Shown: positions 8,226-16,369, counted from the stretch's first letter. The stretch: DNA of 64,000 nt from Microbacterium sp. K24 (GCF_004794465.1 NZ_SSDJ01000139.1:62001-126000), one strand, 5' to 3'. The notes: generated by a model from the sequence alone, not told the origin. Numbers and translations are program-made.

Positions 8226-8822
8226 TCACTGCACGGGGAGGGTTCGGGGCCGCCACGACTCGCGACGGGCCTCGAACTGCGCGATCTTGTCTTCGTTGCG
8301 CAGCGTGAGCCCGATGTCATCGAGCCCTTCAAGGAGCCGCCATCTAGTGTAATCGTCGATCCCGATGTCGGCCTGGACGTCGCCGATCGAGGCCGTGCGC
8401 GCCTCGAGATCGACGGTGATCTGCACCCCCGGATCCCGGTCGATCTCGGCCCAGATCCGCTCGAGATCGTCTTCGGAGATCGTGGCGGCGAGGAGTCCCT
8501 GCTTGCCGGAGTTCCCGCGGAAGATGTCAGCGAAACGCGGGCTGAGCACGACTTTGAAGCCGAAGTCGCGCAGCGCCCAGACGGCGTGCTCGCGGCTGGA
8601 ACCCGTGCCGAAATCGGAGCCGGCGACGAGCACCGAGGCGCCCTGGAACGGTGCCTGGTTCAGGACGAACTCGGGGTCCTGTCGCCAGGCGTGGAAGAGG
8701 GCGTCCTCGAAACCCGTCTTTGTGACGCGCTTGAGGAAGACGGCGGGGATGATCTGATCGGTGTCGACGTTCGAGCGCTTCAGCGGCGCGGCGATCCCGG
8801 TGTGGGTGATGAACTTCTCCAT
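8226..8822 (-). CDS. leuD: 3-isopropylmalate dehydratase small subunit
   Basis: Small (swivel) subunit of isopropylmalate isomerase, which interconverts 2- and 3-isopropylmalate in leucine synthesis together with LeuC. It has 198 residues, the usual length. It opens with [14 protein letters not shown] and shows the substrate-contact stretches NVDTDQIIP (18-26) and [13 protein letters not shown]. The ATG at 8822 lies two bases after the leuC stop, so translation is coupled. A 67-base gap follows before murA; no terminator is visible, so murA may be read through from leuCD. Confidence 0.97.
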   Translation of the reverse strand: MEKFITHTGIAAPLKRSNVDTDQIIPAVFLKRVTKTGFEDALFHAWRQDPEFVLNQAPFQGASVLVAGSDFGTGSSREHAVWALRDFGFKVVLSPRFADIFRGNSGKQGLLAATISEDDLERIWAEIDRDPGVQITVDLEARTASIGDVQADIGIDDYTRWRLLEGLDDIGLTLRNEDKIAQFEARRESWRPRTLPVQ

Positions 8823-8824
8823 GA

Positions 8825-10282
8825 TCAGGCCTCTTCTCCGACGGTCACGAGCAGATCTGCGGGGCTGGACAGCGTGCCGCGGATCGCGGTCGCGGCCGCG
8901 ACCAGGGGCGACACCAGGTGCGTGCGTCCGCCCTTGCCCTGACGGCCCTCGAAGTTGCGGTTGGAGGTCGACGCGCAGCGCTCCCCTGGCGCGAGCTGAT
9001 CGGGATTCATCCCGAGGCACATCGAGCAGCCGGCGAACCGCCATTCCGCTCCGAAGTCCGTGATGATCTTGTCGAGGCCCTCCGCCTCGGCCTCGATCCG
9101 CACCCGGGCGGAACCGGGAACGACCATGACCCGCACGCCGTCGGCCTTCTTCTTGCCCTCGATGATCGACGCGAAGGCGCGCAGGTCCTCGATGCGGCTG
9201 TTGGTGCAGGAGCCCATGAACACCGCGTCGACCGGAACCTCCTTGAGCGGCGTCCCCGGTGTGAGGTCCATGTACTCGAGCGCGCGTTCTGCGGCCGCCC
9301 GCTCGTTCGGGTCGGCGATCTCGGCCGGGTTCGGCACGGATGCCGAGAGCGAGCTGCCCTGGCCGGGGTTCGTGCCCCACGTGACGAAGGGCTCGAGCTC
9401 ATCGGCGTCGATGAAGACCTCGGCGTCGAACGCCGCGCCCTCGTCGGTCGGGAGCGTGCGCCAGTAGGCGACGGCATCGTCCCAGTCCTGCCCCTTGGGG
9501 GCGTGCTGACGCCCTTCCAGGTAGGCGAAGGTCGTCTCGTCGGGGGCGACCATGCCGGCGCGGGCTCCGGCTTCGATCGACATGTTGCAGATCGTCATCC
9601 GGCCCTCCATGGAGAGCGCACGGATCGCACTGCCGCGGAACTCCAGGACGTAGCCCTGTCCCCCGCCGGTGCCGATCTTCGCGATGACGGCCAGGATGAT
9701 GTCCTTCGCGGTCACGCCTGGACGGAGCTCGCCGTCGACCGTGATCGCCATGGTCTTGAACGGCTTCAGCGGCAGCGTCTGCGTCGCCATCACGTGCTCG
9801 ACCTCGCTGGTGCCGATGCCGAACGCCATGGCGCCGAACGCGCCGTGCGTCGACGTGTGCGAGTCGCCGCAGACGACCGTGATCCCCGGCATCGTCAGGC
9901 CGAGCTGCGGTCCGACGACATGCACGATGCCCTGCTCGGCATCGCCGAGCGAGTGCAGACGGACCCCGAACTCGGCGGCGTTGCGCCGGAGGGTCTCGAT
10001 CTGCGTGCGGCTGGTCAGATCGGCGATGGGCTTGTCGATCTCCCACGTCGGGGTGTTGTGGTCCTCGGTGGCGATCGTGAGGTCGAGCCGGCGCAGCGGG
10101 CGTCCTTCACTGCGCAGGCCGTCGAAGGCCTGGGGGCTGGTGACCTCGTGCACGAGGTGCAGGTCGATGTAGATGAGGTCGGGTTCGCCGTTCTCGCCCT
10201 TGACGACGAGGTGGTCGTCCCAGACCTTCTCGGCGAGGGTTCGGGGACGTGCGGAATCGGCTGCAGATGCGGGGCTGTTCAT
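8825..10282 (-). CDS. leuC: 3-isopropylmalate dehydratase large subunit
   Basis: Large, 4Fe-4S-containing subunit of isopropylmalate isomerase in leucine synthesis. The 485-residue protein is aconitase-like, with [14 protein letters not shown] near the N-terminus, the TEDHNTPT motif, [12 protein letters not shown], the cysteine of [14 protein letters not shown], and the two cluster cysteines of [12 protein letters not shown]. The ATG at 10282 has AGGAGA seven bases upstream. The 109 bases between the start and an upstream -10 box contain a 16-codon leucine-rich leader frame and a strong hairpin, suggesting regulation by leucine supply. It is the first gene of the leuC-leuD-murA-plsC-gpsA-ddl run and divergent from the sulfhydrylase gene. 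Confidence 0.97.
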   Translation of the reverse strand: MNSPASAADSARPRTLAEKVWDDHLVVKGENGEPDLIYIDLHLVHEVTSPQAFDGLRSEGRPLRRLDLTIATEDHNTPTWEIDKPIADLTSRTQIETLRRNAAEFGVRLHSLGDAEQGIVHVVGPQLGLTMPGITVVCGDSHTSTHGAFGAMAFGIGTSEVEHVMATQTLPLKPFKTMAITVDGELRPGVTAKDIILAVIAKIGTGGGQGYVLEFRGSAIRALSMEGRMTICNMSIEAGARAGMVAPDETTFAYLEGRQHAPKGQDWDDAVAYWRTLPTDEGAAFDAEVFIDADELEPFVTWGTNPGQGSSLSASVPNPAEIADPNERAAAERALEYMDLTPGTPLKEVPVDAVFMGSCTNSRIEDLRAFASIIEGKKKADGVRVMVVPGSARVRIEAEAEGLDKIITDFGAEWRFAGCSMCLGMNPDQLAPGERCASTSNRNFEGRQGKGGRTHLVSPLVAAATAIRGTLSSPADLLVTVGEEA

Positions 10283-10323
10283 GGCTTTTCTCCTGAAGCT
10301 GGCGGTCCGGCCCACGATGGACT

Positions 10324-10362
10324 CCGCGACGAGGAGGGGCTCAGAACGAGGTCTCGTCGCGG
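10324..10362 (-). promoter_or_regulatory. Hairpin of the putative leu leader region
   Basis: A perfect 10-bp inverted repeat (CTCGTCGCGG at 10353-10362 and CCGCGACGAG at 10324-10333, written on the plus strand) with a 19-base loop. On the minus-strand transcript its first arm lies inside the leader peptide frame, beginning six bases after the last of four leucine codons, and its second arm lies 42 bases before the leuC start. There is no uridine run after it, so if it regulates it may act on translation or Rho access rather than as an intrinsic terminator. Confidence 0.6.
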
Positions 10363-10391
10363 CCGCTAAGAAGAAGGAGCACGGTCCGCAT
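10341..10391 (-). CDS. Leucine-rich leader peptide upstream of leuCD
   Basis: A 16-codon frame, [16 protein letters not shown], with four consecutive leucine codons (CTC CTT CTT CTT) at positions 5-8. It starts exactly where the upstream -10 box TAATCT predicts transcription to start (7 bases from box to A of ATG position -1/+1), so it would be translated from a leaderless mRNA. The stop lies 58 bases before leuC. Leader peptides with runs of leucine codons ahead of leu genes are known in Actinobacteria from attenuation studies; here the position directly before a strong hairpin fits that model. The peptide itself is not expected to have a function beyond sensing charged tRNA-Leu. Confidence 0.65.
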   Translation of the reverse strand: MRTVLLLLSGRDETSF

Positions 10392-10397
10392 GACGTC

Positions 10398-10403
10398 AGA
10401 TTA
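10398..10403 (-). promoter_or_regulatory. Extended -10 box of the leuCD transcript
   Basis: Minus-strand TGGTAATCT is an extended -10 element (TGN then TAATCT). It ends 6 bases before the ATG of the leader peptide. The -35 region (around 10420-10427) is weak, as is usual for extended -10 promoters. Confidence 0.55.
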
Positions 10404-10473
10404 CCACCGCTCGGGCGCGCTCCGATCCGCCGTGACACTGTAGTTCCTCACCCGTGAGACCGAGAGGCATCGC

Positions 10474-11769
10474 ATGACCGAAGAGACCGCCCGCTTCGCC
10501 ACCCGCGCAGTGCACGCGGCGAGGAGTCGCGAGACGGCGGCCCCGCGCGCCACTCCGATCTATCTCACCGCGGGGTTCGAGTTCGACGACTTCGACCACG
10601 CGGCCGACCACTTCGGCACCGGCACCGGCTTCGGCTACACCCGCACCGGGAACCCCACGGTGCGCGCCGCGGAGCGTCAACTGGCCGCTCTCGAGTCCGG
10701 TGCGGACGCGGTTCTCGTCGCCAGCGGCCAGGCCGCAGTCGTCACCGCCTTGCTCACCGTCGCCGGCGCGGGGGACCACATCGTCACGTCGACGCACATC
10801 TACGAGGGAACGCGCGGTCTCCTCCTCGACAACCTCGCCCGGCTCGGCATCGAGACGACGTTCATCGACGACATCCAGGATCCGCAGGCGTGGCGCGCGG
10901 CGATCCGGCCCAATACCCGCGCGCTGTTCGCCGAATCGCTCGCGAACGCCCGCAACGACGTGCTCGACATCGCCGCCATCAGCGCCGTCGCCGACGAGGC
11001 GGCGATCCCGCTCATCGTCGATAACACGCTGGCGACGCCGTTCCTGCTGCGCCCCATCGAGCACGGCGCCGCGATCGTCGTGCACTCCGCGTCGAAGTTC
11101 CTCGCCGGGCACGGCTCGGTCCTCGGCGGCGTGATCATCGACGACGGCCGGTTCGATCCCGAGAAGGCGGGCCACAACGCCCCGCACCTCGTCCTCCCCG
11201 GCCGCGGCGGACTGCCGAGTGTCGCCGCCCGACACGGAGGCCGCGCCCGGATCGCCTACGCGCGCGAATCGGTCGCGCCGCGGTTCGGCGCATCCCCCTC
11301 TCCCCTCAACGCGTTCCTCATCGGGCAAGGTGCCGAGACCCTCGGGCTGCGCGTCGAGCGCCAGTCCCGCAACGCCCTCGAAGTCGCGCAGTGGCTGCAG
11401 GCGCAGGACGCGGTCGAGAGCGTCGACTACGTCGGACTGCCCTCCCACCCCGACCACGCGACAGCGCTGCGCTACCTCGAGGGCGGCTTCGGCTCGATCT
11501 TCACCTTCACGCTGCGTGGCGGACTCGATGCCGCCCGTCAGTTCGTCGAGCAGGTGCAGGTGTTCACGCACATGACCCACATCGGCGACGTGCGGTCCCT
11601 GGTCCTGCATCCCGGCACCACCAGTCACGCGCAGCGCTCGGAACAGGAACGCGAACTCCTCGGCGTACGTCCCGGCACGCTGCGCCTGTCCATCGGGATC
11701 GAAGACATCGAAGACCTCATCTCCGACCTGGCCCGGGTGCTCGACGCCGCCAGGGAGGCCGTGGCATGA
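10474..11769 (+). CDS. O-acetylhomoserine sulfhydrylase-like PLP enzyme (MetY type)
   Basis: PLP-dependent Cys/Met metabolism enzyme, best matched to O-acetylhomoserine aminocarboxypropyltransferase, which makes homocysteine from O-acetylhomoserine and sulfide. The 431-residue length fits MetY. The opening FATRAVHAA, the PIYLTAGFEF stretch, the GYTRTGNPT cofactor phosphate region and the PLP lysine in SASKFLAGHGS (Lys208) are all present. GAGAGG lies just upstream of the ATG at 10474. Its stop overlaps the next gene's start (ATGA), so it is translationally coupled to a flavin-dependent monooxygenase; this suggests that the pair captures sulfur released from an organosulfur compound. No SAM riboswitch is visible upstream. 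The exact substrate is inferred. Confidence 0.85.
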   Translation: MTEETARFATRAVHAARSRETAAPRATPIYLTAGFEFDDFDHAADHFGTGTGFGYTRTGNPTVRAAERQLAALESGADAVLVASGQAAVVTALLTVAGAGDHIVTSTHIYEGTRGLLLDNLARLGIETTFIDDIQDPQAWRAAIRPNTRALFAESLANARNDVLDIAAISAVADEAAIPLIVDNTLATPFLLRPIEHGAAIVVHSASKFLAGHGSVLGGVIIDDGRFDPEKAGHNAPHLVLPGRGGLPSVAARHGGRARIAYARESVAPRFGASPSPLNAFLIGQGAETLGLRVERQSRNALEVAQWLQAQDAVESVDYVGLPSHPDHATALRYLEGGFGSIFTFTLRGGLDAARQFVEQVQVFTHMTHIGDVRSLVLHPGTTSHAQRSEQERELLGVRPGTLRLSIGIEDIEDLISDLARVLDAAREAVA

Positions 11770-13079
11770 CACGCCCACAGCACTTCGGCTGGTTCCTCGC
11801 CCGCGGATTCGGACCGCAGGGATGGGGCTACCCCGCGCTCGACTGGGACTACGACTGGACCAGGCCGGAGATCTATCAGGAGGCGGCGCGCACTCTCGAG
11901 CAGGCGGGCTTCGATCTCGTCATCATCGAGGATGCGCCGTCGATGGGTTCTCCGGAGACGCTCGACATCCGCGTACGCCACGCCTTCGGCGGTCCGAAGC
12001 ACGACCCGCTGCTCCTCGCGCCCTACCTCTTCCAGGCGACGACGCACCTCGGCGTCGTGCCGACGGTGAATCCCGCCGCTTCACTCCCCTACACCTCGGC
12101 GCGGCAGTTCGCGACGCTGCAGCACCTCAGCGCGAACCGCCTCGGGCTGAACGTCGTCACCGACACGGGGAGCGCACGGCACTTCTCCGATGCGGCCCAG
12201 CTCGGGCACGACGAGGCCTACGACCGCGCCGAGGAGTGGCTCGACGGGATCCGCGCGCTGTGGCGGAGCTGGGACGAGGGCGCGCTGGTCCGGGATCGCG
12301 CCACCGACGTGTACGCGGACGGCTCGAAGATGCGTCGCGTGCAGCATCGCGGCACGCACTTCTCCTTCGACGGCCCCCTCAACGCCCTGCCCTTCAGCGA
12401 AGGCGAGCCGGCGATCATCTCCCCGGGCGGTTCGGGACGCGGGCTCGGGTTCGCCGGGGCGAACTCCGACGTGCAGCTCGCACTCGCCCCGCTCCACGAG
12501 GCGTCCGTCCGTGCCTACCGCACGAAGATCCACGATGCCGCCGTCGCCGCGGGGCGACGACCGGACGACATCAAGATCCTGTTCGCGATCCAGCCGGTTA
12601 TCACGTCATCCGCTGAAGAGGCGGATCGGATCGTCGCGGCATCCGCTCACCCCGATGAGGCCGCACTGATCCAGATCGCGCGCAAGCAGTCCAGCGACCT
12701 GGAGACCGACCTCACCTCGCTCGATCTCGACAAGCCCCTCGACCTCTCGATCTTCGGGGCACATGTCTCCCGCGGGAGCATCCAGCGGCTCGTCGGCGTT
12801 CGCGGCGAGGACGCGCCGCTGCGCGCGCACCTCACGGCCCTCGTGCGCGCCGGACGGTTCTCCGACCGCACCGGCTTCGTCGGGACCGCCGAGGAATTCG
12901 CCGACGTGATCGAAGAGCTCGGCGAGTGGGGCAACGACGGCGTGCTCCTCTGGGGCGACTTCCACCCCGTCAGCCTGCACCGCACCCTCGATGAGCTCGT
13001 GCCGGTGCTCCGCCGGCGCGGCATCCTTCGTCGCGAGTACGCGGACGGCGGGTTGCAGGCGAATCTTCAGGCGTTCTGA
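11766..13079 (+). CDS. NtaA/DszA-type flavin-dependent monooxygenase (LLM fold)
   Basis: A 437-residue bacterial luciferase-like monooxygenase of the nitrilotriacetate/dibenzothiophene-sulfone subgroup, which uses FMNH2 from a separate reductase. The N-terminus reads HFGWFLARGFGPQGWG, followed by a TIM-barrel protein with HLGVVPTVNP and LGLNVVTDTGSARHF. ISPGGSGRGLGFAGANSD corresponds to the usual flavin-phosphate segment of this group. The ATG overlaps the stop of the sulfhydrylase gene by four bases, so the two are made together. Members oxidise C-S or C-N bonds; with a sulfhydrylase partner, cleavage of an organosulfur compound is the most likely role. No flavin reductase gene lies nearby. 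Confidence 0.82.
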   Translation: MTRPQHFGWFLARGFGPQGWGYPALDWDYDWTRPEIYQEAARTLEQAGFDLVIIEDAPSMGSPETLDIRVRHAFGGPKHDPLLLAPYLFQATTHLGVVPTVNPAASLPYTSARQFATLQHLSANRLGLNVVTDTGSARHFSDAAQLGHDEAYDRAEEWLDGIRALWRSWDEGALVRDRATDVYADGSKMRRVQHRGTHFSFDGPLNALPFSEGEPAIISPGGSGRGLGFAGANSDVQLALAPLHEASVRAYRTKIHDAAVAAGRRPDDIKILFAIQPVITSSAEEADRIVAASAHPDEAALIQIARKQSSDLETDLTSLDLDKPLDLSIFGAHVSRGSIQRLVGVRGEDAPLRAHLTALVRAGRFSDRTGFVGTAEEFADVIEELGEWGNDGVLLWGDFHPVSLHRTLDELVPVLRRRGILRREYADGGLQANLQAF

Positions 13080-13100
13080 CCGGGTCGTACGACCGAAGGG

Positions 13101-13598
13101 CTACCAGCCCTGGGAGCCCGGAATGCCCTTGAACGGGCCGACGACCGACGACGTGACCCAGCCGCCGTAGAAACCGCCCGGCTGCGGCACGACGATCTCG
13201 CCGCCGACGGTGCACTCGTCCATCGGGCCCGCGTACACGGCGACCCGATCGATCAGCGCCTCGAACCCCGGAGACGGGTGAGGGTAGGTCCACGCCGCAC
13301 CCTCGGTCACGATTCCGCCGCCCCGCACGTCGAAGTAGCGCGCAGCGCCCTTGAACTCGCAGAACGAGGCACCCGGGGCCTCGGCCAGCGCTCCGGGAAC
13401 GAAGTCGGCCATCGGGAGGTAGTAGACCGGAGGATGGCTCGTCTCCAGCACCCGCAGCGCGTCGCGGGTGTCGGCGATCAGCTCGCCGCCGAGGCGGATG
13501 GTGACGCGCTCGGCGACCTGCTCGACGCGTGGCGGTCGCGGATAGTCCCACACGGACTCCTGACCGGGGCGGGGAACGACGGGGCGGGGGCGCTGCAT
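13101..13598 (-). CDS. DUF427 domain protein
   Basis: A 165-residue soluble protein of the DUF427 family. Family hallmarks visible are VWDYPRPPRVE, the VLETSHPPVYYLP segment, SFCEFKGAARYFDV, and the later AWTYPHPSP and VYAGPMDECTV. The biochemical role of the family is not known; the fold is a small beta barrel. The gene is divergent from the LON-domain gene with 36 bases between start codons. TACAGT lies 6 bases before the ATG, so its mRNA is probably leaderless. Confidence 0.85.
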   Translation of the reverse strand: MQRPRPVVPRPGQESVWDYPRPPRVEQVAERVTIRLGGELIADTRDALRVLETSHPPVYYLPMADFVPGALAEAPGASFCEFKGAARYFDVRGGGIVTEGAAWTYPHPSPGFEALIDRVAVYAGPMDECTVGGEIVVPQPGGFYGGWVTSSVVGPFKGIPGSQGW

Positions 13599-13604
13599 CT
13601 GTTC

Positions 13605-13610
13605 ACTGTA
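13605..13610 (-). promoter_or_regulatory. -10 box of the DUF427 gene (leaderless start)
   Basis: Minus-strand TACAGT ends 6 bases before the ATG at 13598. It lies inside the 36-base gap shared with the divergent LON-domain gene. Confidence 0.5.
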
Positions 13611-13634
13611 CGTCCCCCGGTGTTGACTGGTGTC

Positions 13635-14222
13635 ATGACCGCGATAGCGATGTTCCCGCTCGGCTCGGTGCTCTTCCCGTACACCCCGCTGCCGCTGCGC
13701 GTTTTCGAACCGCGCTACCTCACGATGATCGGGCAGCTCCTGGACGAGGAGGACCCGCAGTTCGGTGTCGTGCTCATCGAGCGCGGCCGTGAGGTCGGCG
13801 GCGGCGACCGGCGCAGCGGAATCGGTGCGATGGCCCGGCTGGTGAGCGTCACGGCCGGCGCCGACGTGCTGCAGATCGTGGCGGTCGGCACCGATCGCTT
13901 CACGATCGACCAGTGGCAGGATGACGCGCCCTACCCTCGCGCCGAGGTGACGCCGCTCCCCGGGCTCGCTTGGAACGATGCACTCACTCCGCTGCGGACC
14001 GAAGCCGAGGCGATCGTCCGGCGCACGCTCGCCCGCGCACCGGAGACCCGGTGGGACGCCGACACCGAGCTCTCCGACGATCCGCTCGCCGCTGTCTGGC
14101 AGCTCGCGGCGATCGCGCCGCTCGGCGAGTACGACAGATACACGCTCCTGCAGTCGACGACGGCCGGGGCGCTGCTCCGTCAGGTCATCGACCTCACGCT
14201 GGAGGCAGAGCTGCTGTGGTGA
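13635..14222 (+). CDS. LON peptidase N-terminal (substrate-binding) domain protein
   Basis: A 195-residue stand-alone version of the N-terminal domain of Lon protease, without ATPase or protease domains. The hallmark start MFPLGSVLFPYTPLPLRVFE (residues 6-25) and FEPRYLTMI are present, followed by FGVVLIERGREVGG. Stand-alone LON-N proteins are common in Actinobacteria; they are thought to bind peptides or unfolded protein, but no reaction is established. The first ATG (13635) directly precedes the conserved block. The 3' end overlaps the convergent DUF2834 gene by 29 bases. Confidence 0.9.
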   Translation: MTAIAMFPLGSVLFPYTPLPLRVFEPRYLTMIGQLLDEEDPQFGVVLIERGREVGGGDRRSGIGAMARLVSVTAGADVLQIVAVGTDRFTIDQWQDDAPYPRAEVTPLPGLAWNDALTPLRTEAEAIVRRTLARAPETRWDADTELSDDPLAAVWQLAAIAPLGEYDRYTLLQSTTAGALLRQVIDLTLEAELLW

Positions 14223-14544
14223 CCTGCGAGAGCCGACGTTCGCGCATCGCGAGGAACAACGGGAAGGTGAAGGCCAACGCCGTCACCCCCGCCAGCACGA
14301 CGTAGAGCCAGCCGAACCTCATTCCGAGCCGTCTGGCCTCCACGACGATGAACACACAGCCCGCGATCGCCACGACGAGCAGATCGACCGAGATCGACGA
14401 CACCGCAGGACCGCTATTCAGCAGGTCGCCGATGAAGTCCACCGCCTGCGTGATCGCCATGAGGTTGAACGCCCACGTCCCGATGAGGCCTGCCACCGCG
14501 AGTACGAGGAAGACGACGGCCAAGGGCGTCCAGTGACGAGTCAT
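14194..14544 (-). CDS. Small membrane protein, DUF2834-like
   Basis: A 116-residue protein with three likely membrane helices near residues 8-30, 52-68 and 76-98. The segment GMRFGWLYVVLAGVTALAFT followed by FPLFLAMRER resembles the DUF2834 family of small bacterial membrane proteins of unknown role. It ends overlapping the convergent LON-domain gene and starts 12 bases after the terC stop, so it is probably co-transcribed with terC and would then also come under the riboswitch upstream. No catalytic residues can be recognised. Confidence 0.75.
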   Translation of the reverse strand: MTRHWTPLAVVFLVLAVAGLIGTWAFNLMAITQAVDFIGDLLNSGPAVSSISVDLLVVAIAGCVFIVVEARRLGMRFGWLYVVLAGVTALAFTFPLFLAMRERRLSQVTTAALPPA

Positions 14545-14556
14545 GCCGCCATGATC

Positions 14557-15561
14557 TCACTCGACGGTCGGTGCGACCTTCGCCGCGCGCTTCTCCCGGG
14601 AGGAGGCGATCAGGCTGGCGATCGTGGCGACGGTCATCGACACGAGGATGACGCCCAGCGACACCATGTTGTCGATGTCGGGCACCCACTCGACGTGCTG
14701 GCCCCCGTTGATGAACGGCAGCTCGTTCTCGTGCAGCGCGTGCAGGATGAGCTTGATGCCGATGAAGCCCAGGATCACCGCGATGCCGTAGTGCAGGTAG
14801 CGCAGACGGTCGAGGAGGTCGCCGAGCAGGAAGTACAGCTGACGCAGACCCATCAGGGCGAAGATGTTGGCCGCGAAGACGAGGAAGCCGTTGGTGGTGA
14901 TCTCGAAGATCGCGGGGATCGAGTCGATCGCGAAGATGAGGTCGGTCACACCGATCGTGATGAACACGATCACCATGGGCGTGAACATGCGCTTGCCGTC
15001 GACCGTGGTGCGGAGCTTCGACCCGTCGTACTCCTCGCTGATGTCGATGCGTCGGCGGAGCAGGCGCACGATGAAGTTCTCGCGCTTGACCTCGTCGTCG
15101 TGGTCTCCTTCCGGCATCGCCTGCTTGATCGCGGTGTAGATGAGGAAGGCGCCGAAGATGTAGAAGATCGGCGAGAAGTGCTCGATGATCGTGACGCCGA
15201 CGAGGATGAACGCGCCGCGCAAGACGAGCGCGATGATGATGCCGACCATCAGAACCTGCTGCTGCAGCCGCCGCGGCACTGCGAACTGCGCCATGATCAG
15301 CACGAACACGAAGAGGTTGTCGATCGAGAGGCTGTACTCGAGCGCCCAGCCGGTGATGAAGTCGCCCGCGTTCTGCCATCCCCCGACGTTGCCGAGGAGC
15401 ACGGCGAACAGCAGCGCGAGGGCGACGTAGAACACGACCCAGAGGGTGGATTCCTTCGTCGACGGGATGTGCGGGCGCAAGCGGATGAGCAGGAGGTCGC
15501 CGATCAGGATGATCGTGAGGACCACCATCGACGTGATCTCGAACCAGAGCGGGATTACCAA
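14557..15561 (-). CDS. TerC family membrane protein (metal exporter type)
   Basis: A 334-residue integral membrane protein of the TerC/Alx family, whose characterised members export or handle manganese at the cytoplasmic membrane. About nine hydrophobic segments are visible. The family motifs are EYSLSIDNLFVFVLIM near residue 75-90 and the second acidic copy DLIFAIDSIPAIFEIT near 210-225, both with membrane-embedded aspartates. Cytoplasmic loops are rich in charged residues. The TTG start is chosen because the other in-frame choices cut into the first helix and because AAAGG lies 13 bases upstream inside a hairpin. A yybP-ykoY riboswitch precedes it, which supports the manganese role. Confidence 0.9.
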   Translation of the reverse strand: MVIPLWFEITSMVVLTIILIGDLLLIRLRPHIPSTKESTLWVVFYVALALLFAVLLGNVGGWQNAGDFITGWALEYSLSIDNLFVFVLIMAQFAVPRRLQQQVLMVGIIIALVLRGAFILVGVTIIEHFSPIFYIFGAFLIYTAIKQAMPEGDHDDEVKRENFIVRLLRRRIDISEEYDGSKLRTTVDGKRMFTPMVIVFITIGVTDLIFAIDSIPAIFEITTNGFLVFAANIFALMGLRQLYFLLGDLLDRLRYLHYGIAVILGFIGIKLILHALHENELPFINGGQHVEWVPDIDNMVSLGVILVSMTVATIASLIASSREKRAAKVAPTVE

Positions 15562-15574
15562 GGGCGCACGGCAC

Positions 15575-15603
15575 CTTTCGGAAGGGTCGGAAGAAGCCGA
15601 AAG
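15575..15603 (-). promoter_or_regulatory. Shine-Dalgarno-masking hairpin of terC (riboswitch expression platform)
   Basis: On the transcript, CUUUCGG (15597-15603) can pair perfectly with CCGAAAG (15575-15581), which contains the terC ribosome-binding site. The same CUUUCG is the closing strand of the riboswitch P1 stem. Pairing is therefore exclusive: when P1 forms around bound metal the ribosome site is free, otherwise it is masked. This is inference from sequence complementarity. Confidence 0.6.
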
Positions 15604-15698
15604 TCTCTCCCCCGCACTATGACGTGCGTCGCGCGCCCGGAGCAGCGATGACGGTGCTCGTGATGACGTTACGCGCGGATCCGGGATACTCCCTCTCG
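15598..15698 (-). ncRNA. yybP-ykoY (manganese) riboswitch upstream of terC
   Basis: About 101 bases with the signatures of this riboswitch class in order. P1 is CGAGAG (15693-15698) paired with CUUUCG (15598-15603), followed by the conserved GGAGUA. Next come an ACGUCAUCAC segment matching the CGUCA element, a hairpin GAGCA/UGCUC followed by CGG, then a stem closed by CGCGCG. Last is a CGCAC/GUGCG hairpin leading to GAGAGA just before P1 closes. yybP-ykoY RNAs respond to Mn2+ and are typically found before TerC-family genes, as here. The minus-strand -10 box at 15707-15712 puts the transcript start directly at P1. Confidence 0.82.
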
Positions 15699-15706
15699 CG
15701 GGAGCA

Positions 15707-15712
15707 ATGCTA
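15707..15712 (-). promoter_or_regulatory. -10 box of the terC riboswitch transcript
   Basis: Minus-strand TAGCAT. A transcription start about 7 bases downstream falls at the first base of the P1 stem of the riboswitch. Confidence 0.5.
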
Positions 15713-15811
15713 CCGGAGCGGCGGCGCCGTGGAGCACGACATTGCAGCCGATCTGAGACGATGGGGCATCCGTCGACACTTTCCCCTTGAGAGACACCGA
15801 ACGGAAACAGG

Positions 15812-16369
15812 ATGCCCGTGCAGACGAGTGATCAGAAGTGGGCCGCACAGGCCGCGGCAGGCGACGAGAGCGCCTTCCGTGAGCTGTACCGAGCCCACGT
15901 ACGGCCGGTCTACTGGATCGCCAACGGCATCCTCGCGTCGTCCGCCGACGCCGAGGATGTGACACAGGAGACGTTCGTGGTCGCGTGGCGCAAGCTGCCA
16001 GGCCTCGAGCTCCAGGGCGAGTCGATCCTGCCTTGGCTGGCGACGATCTGCCGCTTCCAGGCCGCGAACCGGCTGCGTCAGCGGCGCAGGGACCAGGCGC
16101 ATACGGCCGCGGCCCTCGACGACGACCTACCGGACACCGTGAGCGTCGAGGAGCGGGTCATCACCGCGGATCTCGCCGCGCGGATCGCTGCGGAGGTCGG
16201 CACGCTGAGCGAACTCGATCGCGAGATCTTCCGCCTGTGCGCCGCCGAGGGATACGCCTATCAGGCTGCCGCCGAGGAGCTCGGCGTGAGCCACGCCGTC
16301 GTCCGGAACCGTCTCTCCCGAGTGCGCACCCAGTTGCGCGGCGCCGTGAAGGAAGCGAGAGACGCATGA
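15812..16369 (+). CDS. ECF-type RNA polymerase sigma factor
   Basis: Alternative sigma factor of 185 residues. Region 2 covers roughly residues 15-85 (AFRELYRAHVRPVYWI, then DAEDVTQETFVVAWRKL, which contacts the -10 element) and region 4 covers 125-178 (LSELDREIFRLCAAEGYAYQ, ending in a helix-turn-helix GVSHAVVRNRLSRVR that reads the -35). The stop overlaps the start of a membrane protein with a cytosolic N-terminal part (ATGA). This is the standard arrangement for an ECF factor and its anti-sigma partner. A GGAAACAGG stretch precedes the ATG. Which stress is sensed cannot be told from sequence. Confidence 0.92.
   Translation: MPVQTSDQKWAAQAAAGDESAFRELYRAHVRPVYWIANGILASSADAEDVTQETFVVAWRKLPGLELQGESILPWLATICRFQAANRLRQRRRDQAHTAAALDDDLPDTVSVEERVITADLAARIAAEVGTLSELDREIFRLCAAEGYAYQAAAEELGVSHAVVRNRLSRVRTQLRGAVKEARDA

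Noticed and set aside
6770..8308. A 512-codon open frame on the plus strand opposite murA
   Set aside because: murA is intact with its active-site cysteine. The plus-strand frame is a composition shadow typical of high-GC genes, with arginine, aspartate and histidine-rich nonsense and no motif.
10404..10473. A SAM or other methionine-type riboswitch before the sulfhydrylase gene
   Set aside because: The 5' region is too short and shows no conserved riboswitch elements on the plus strand.
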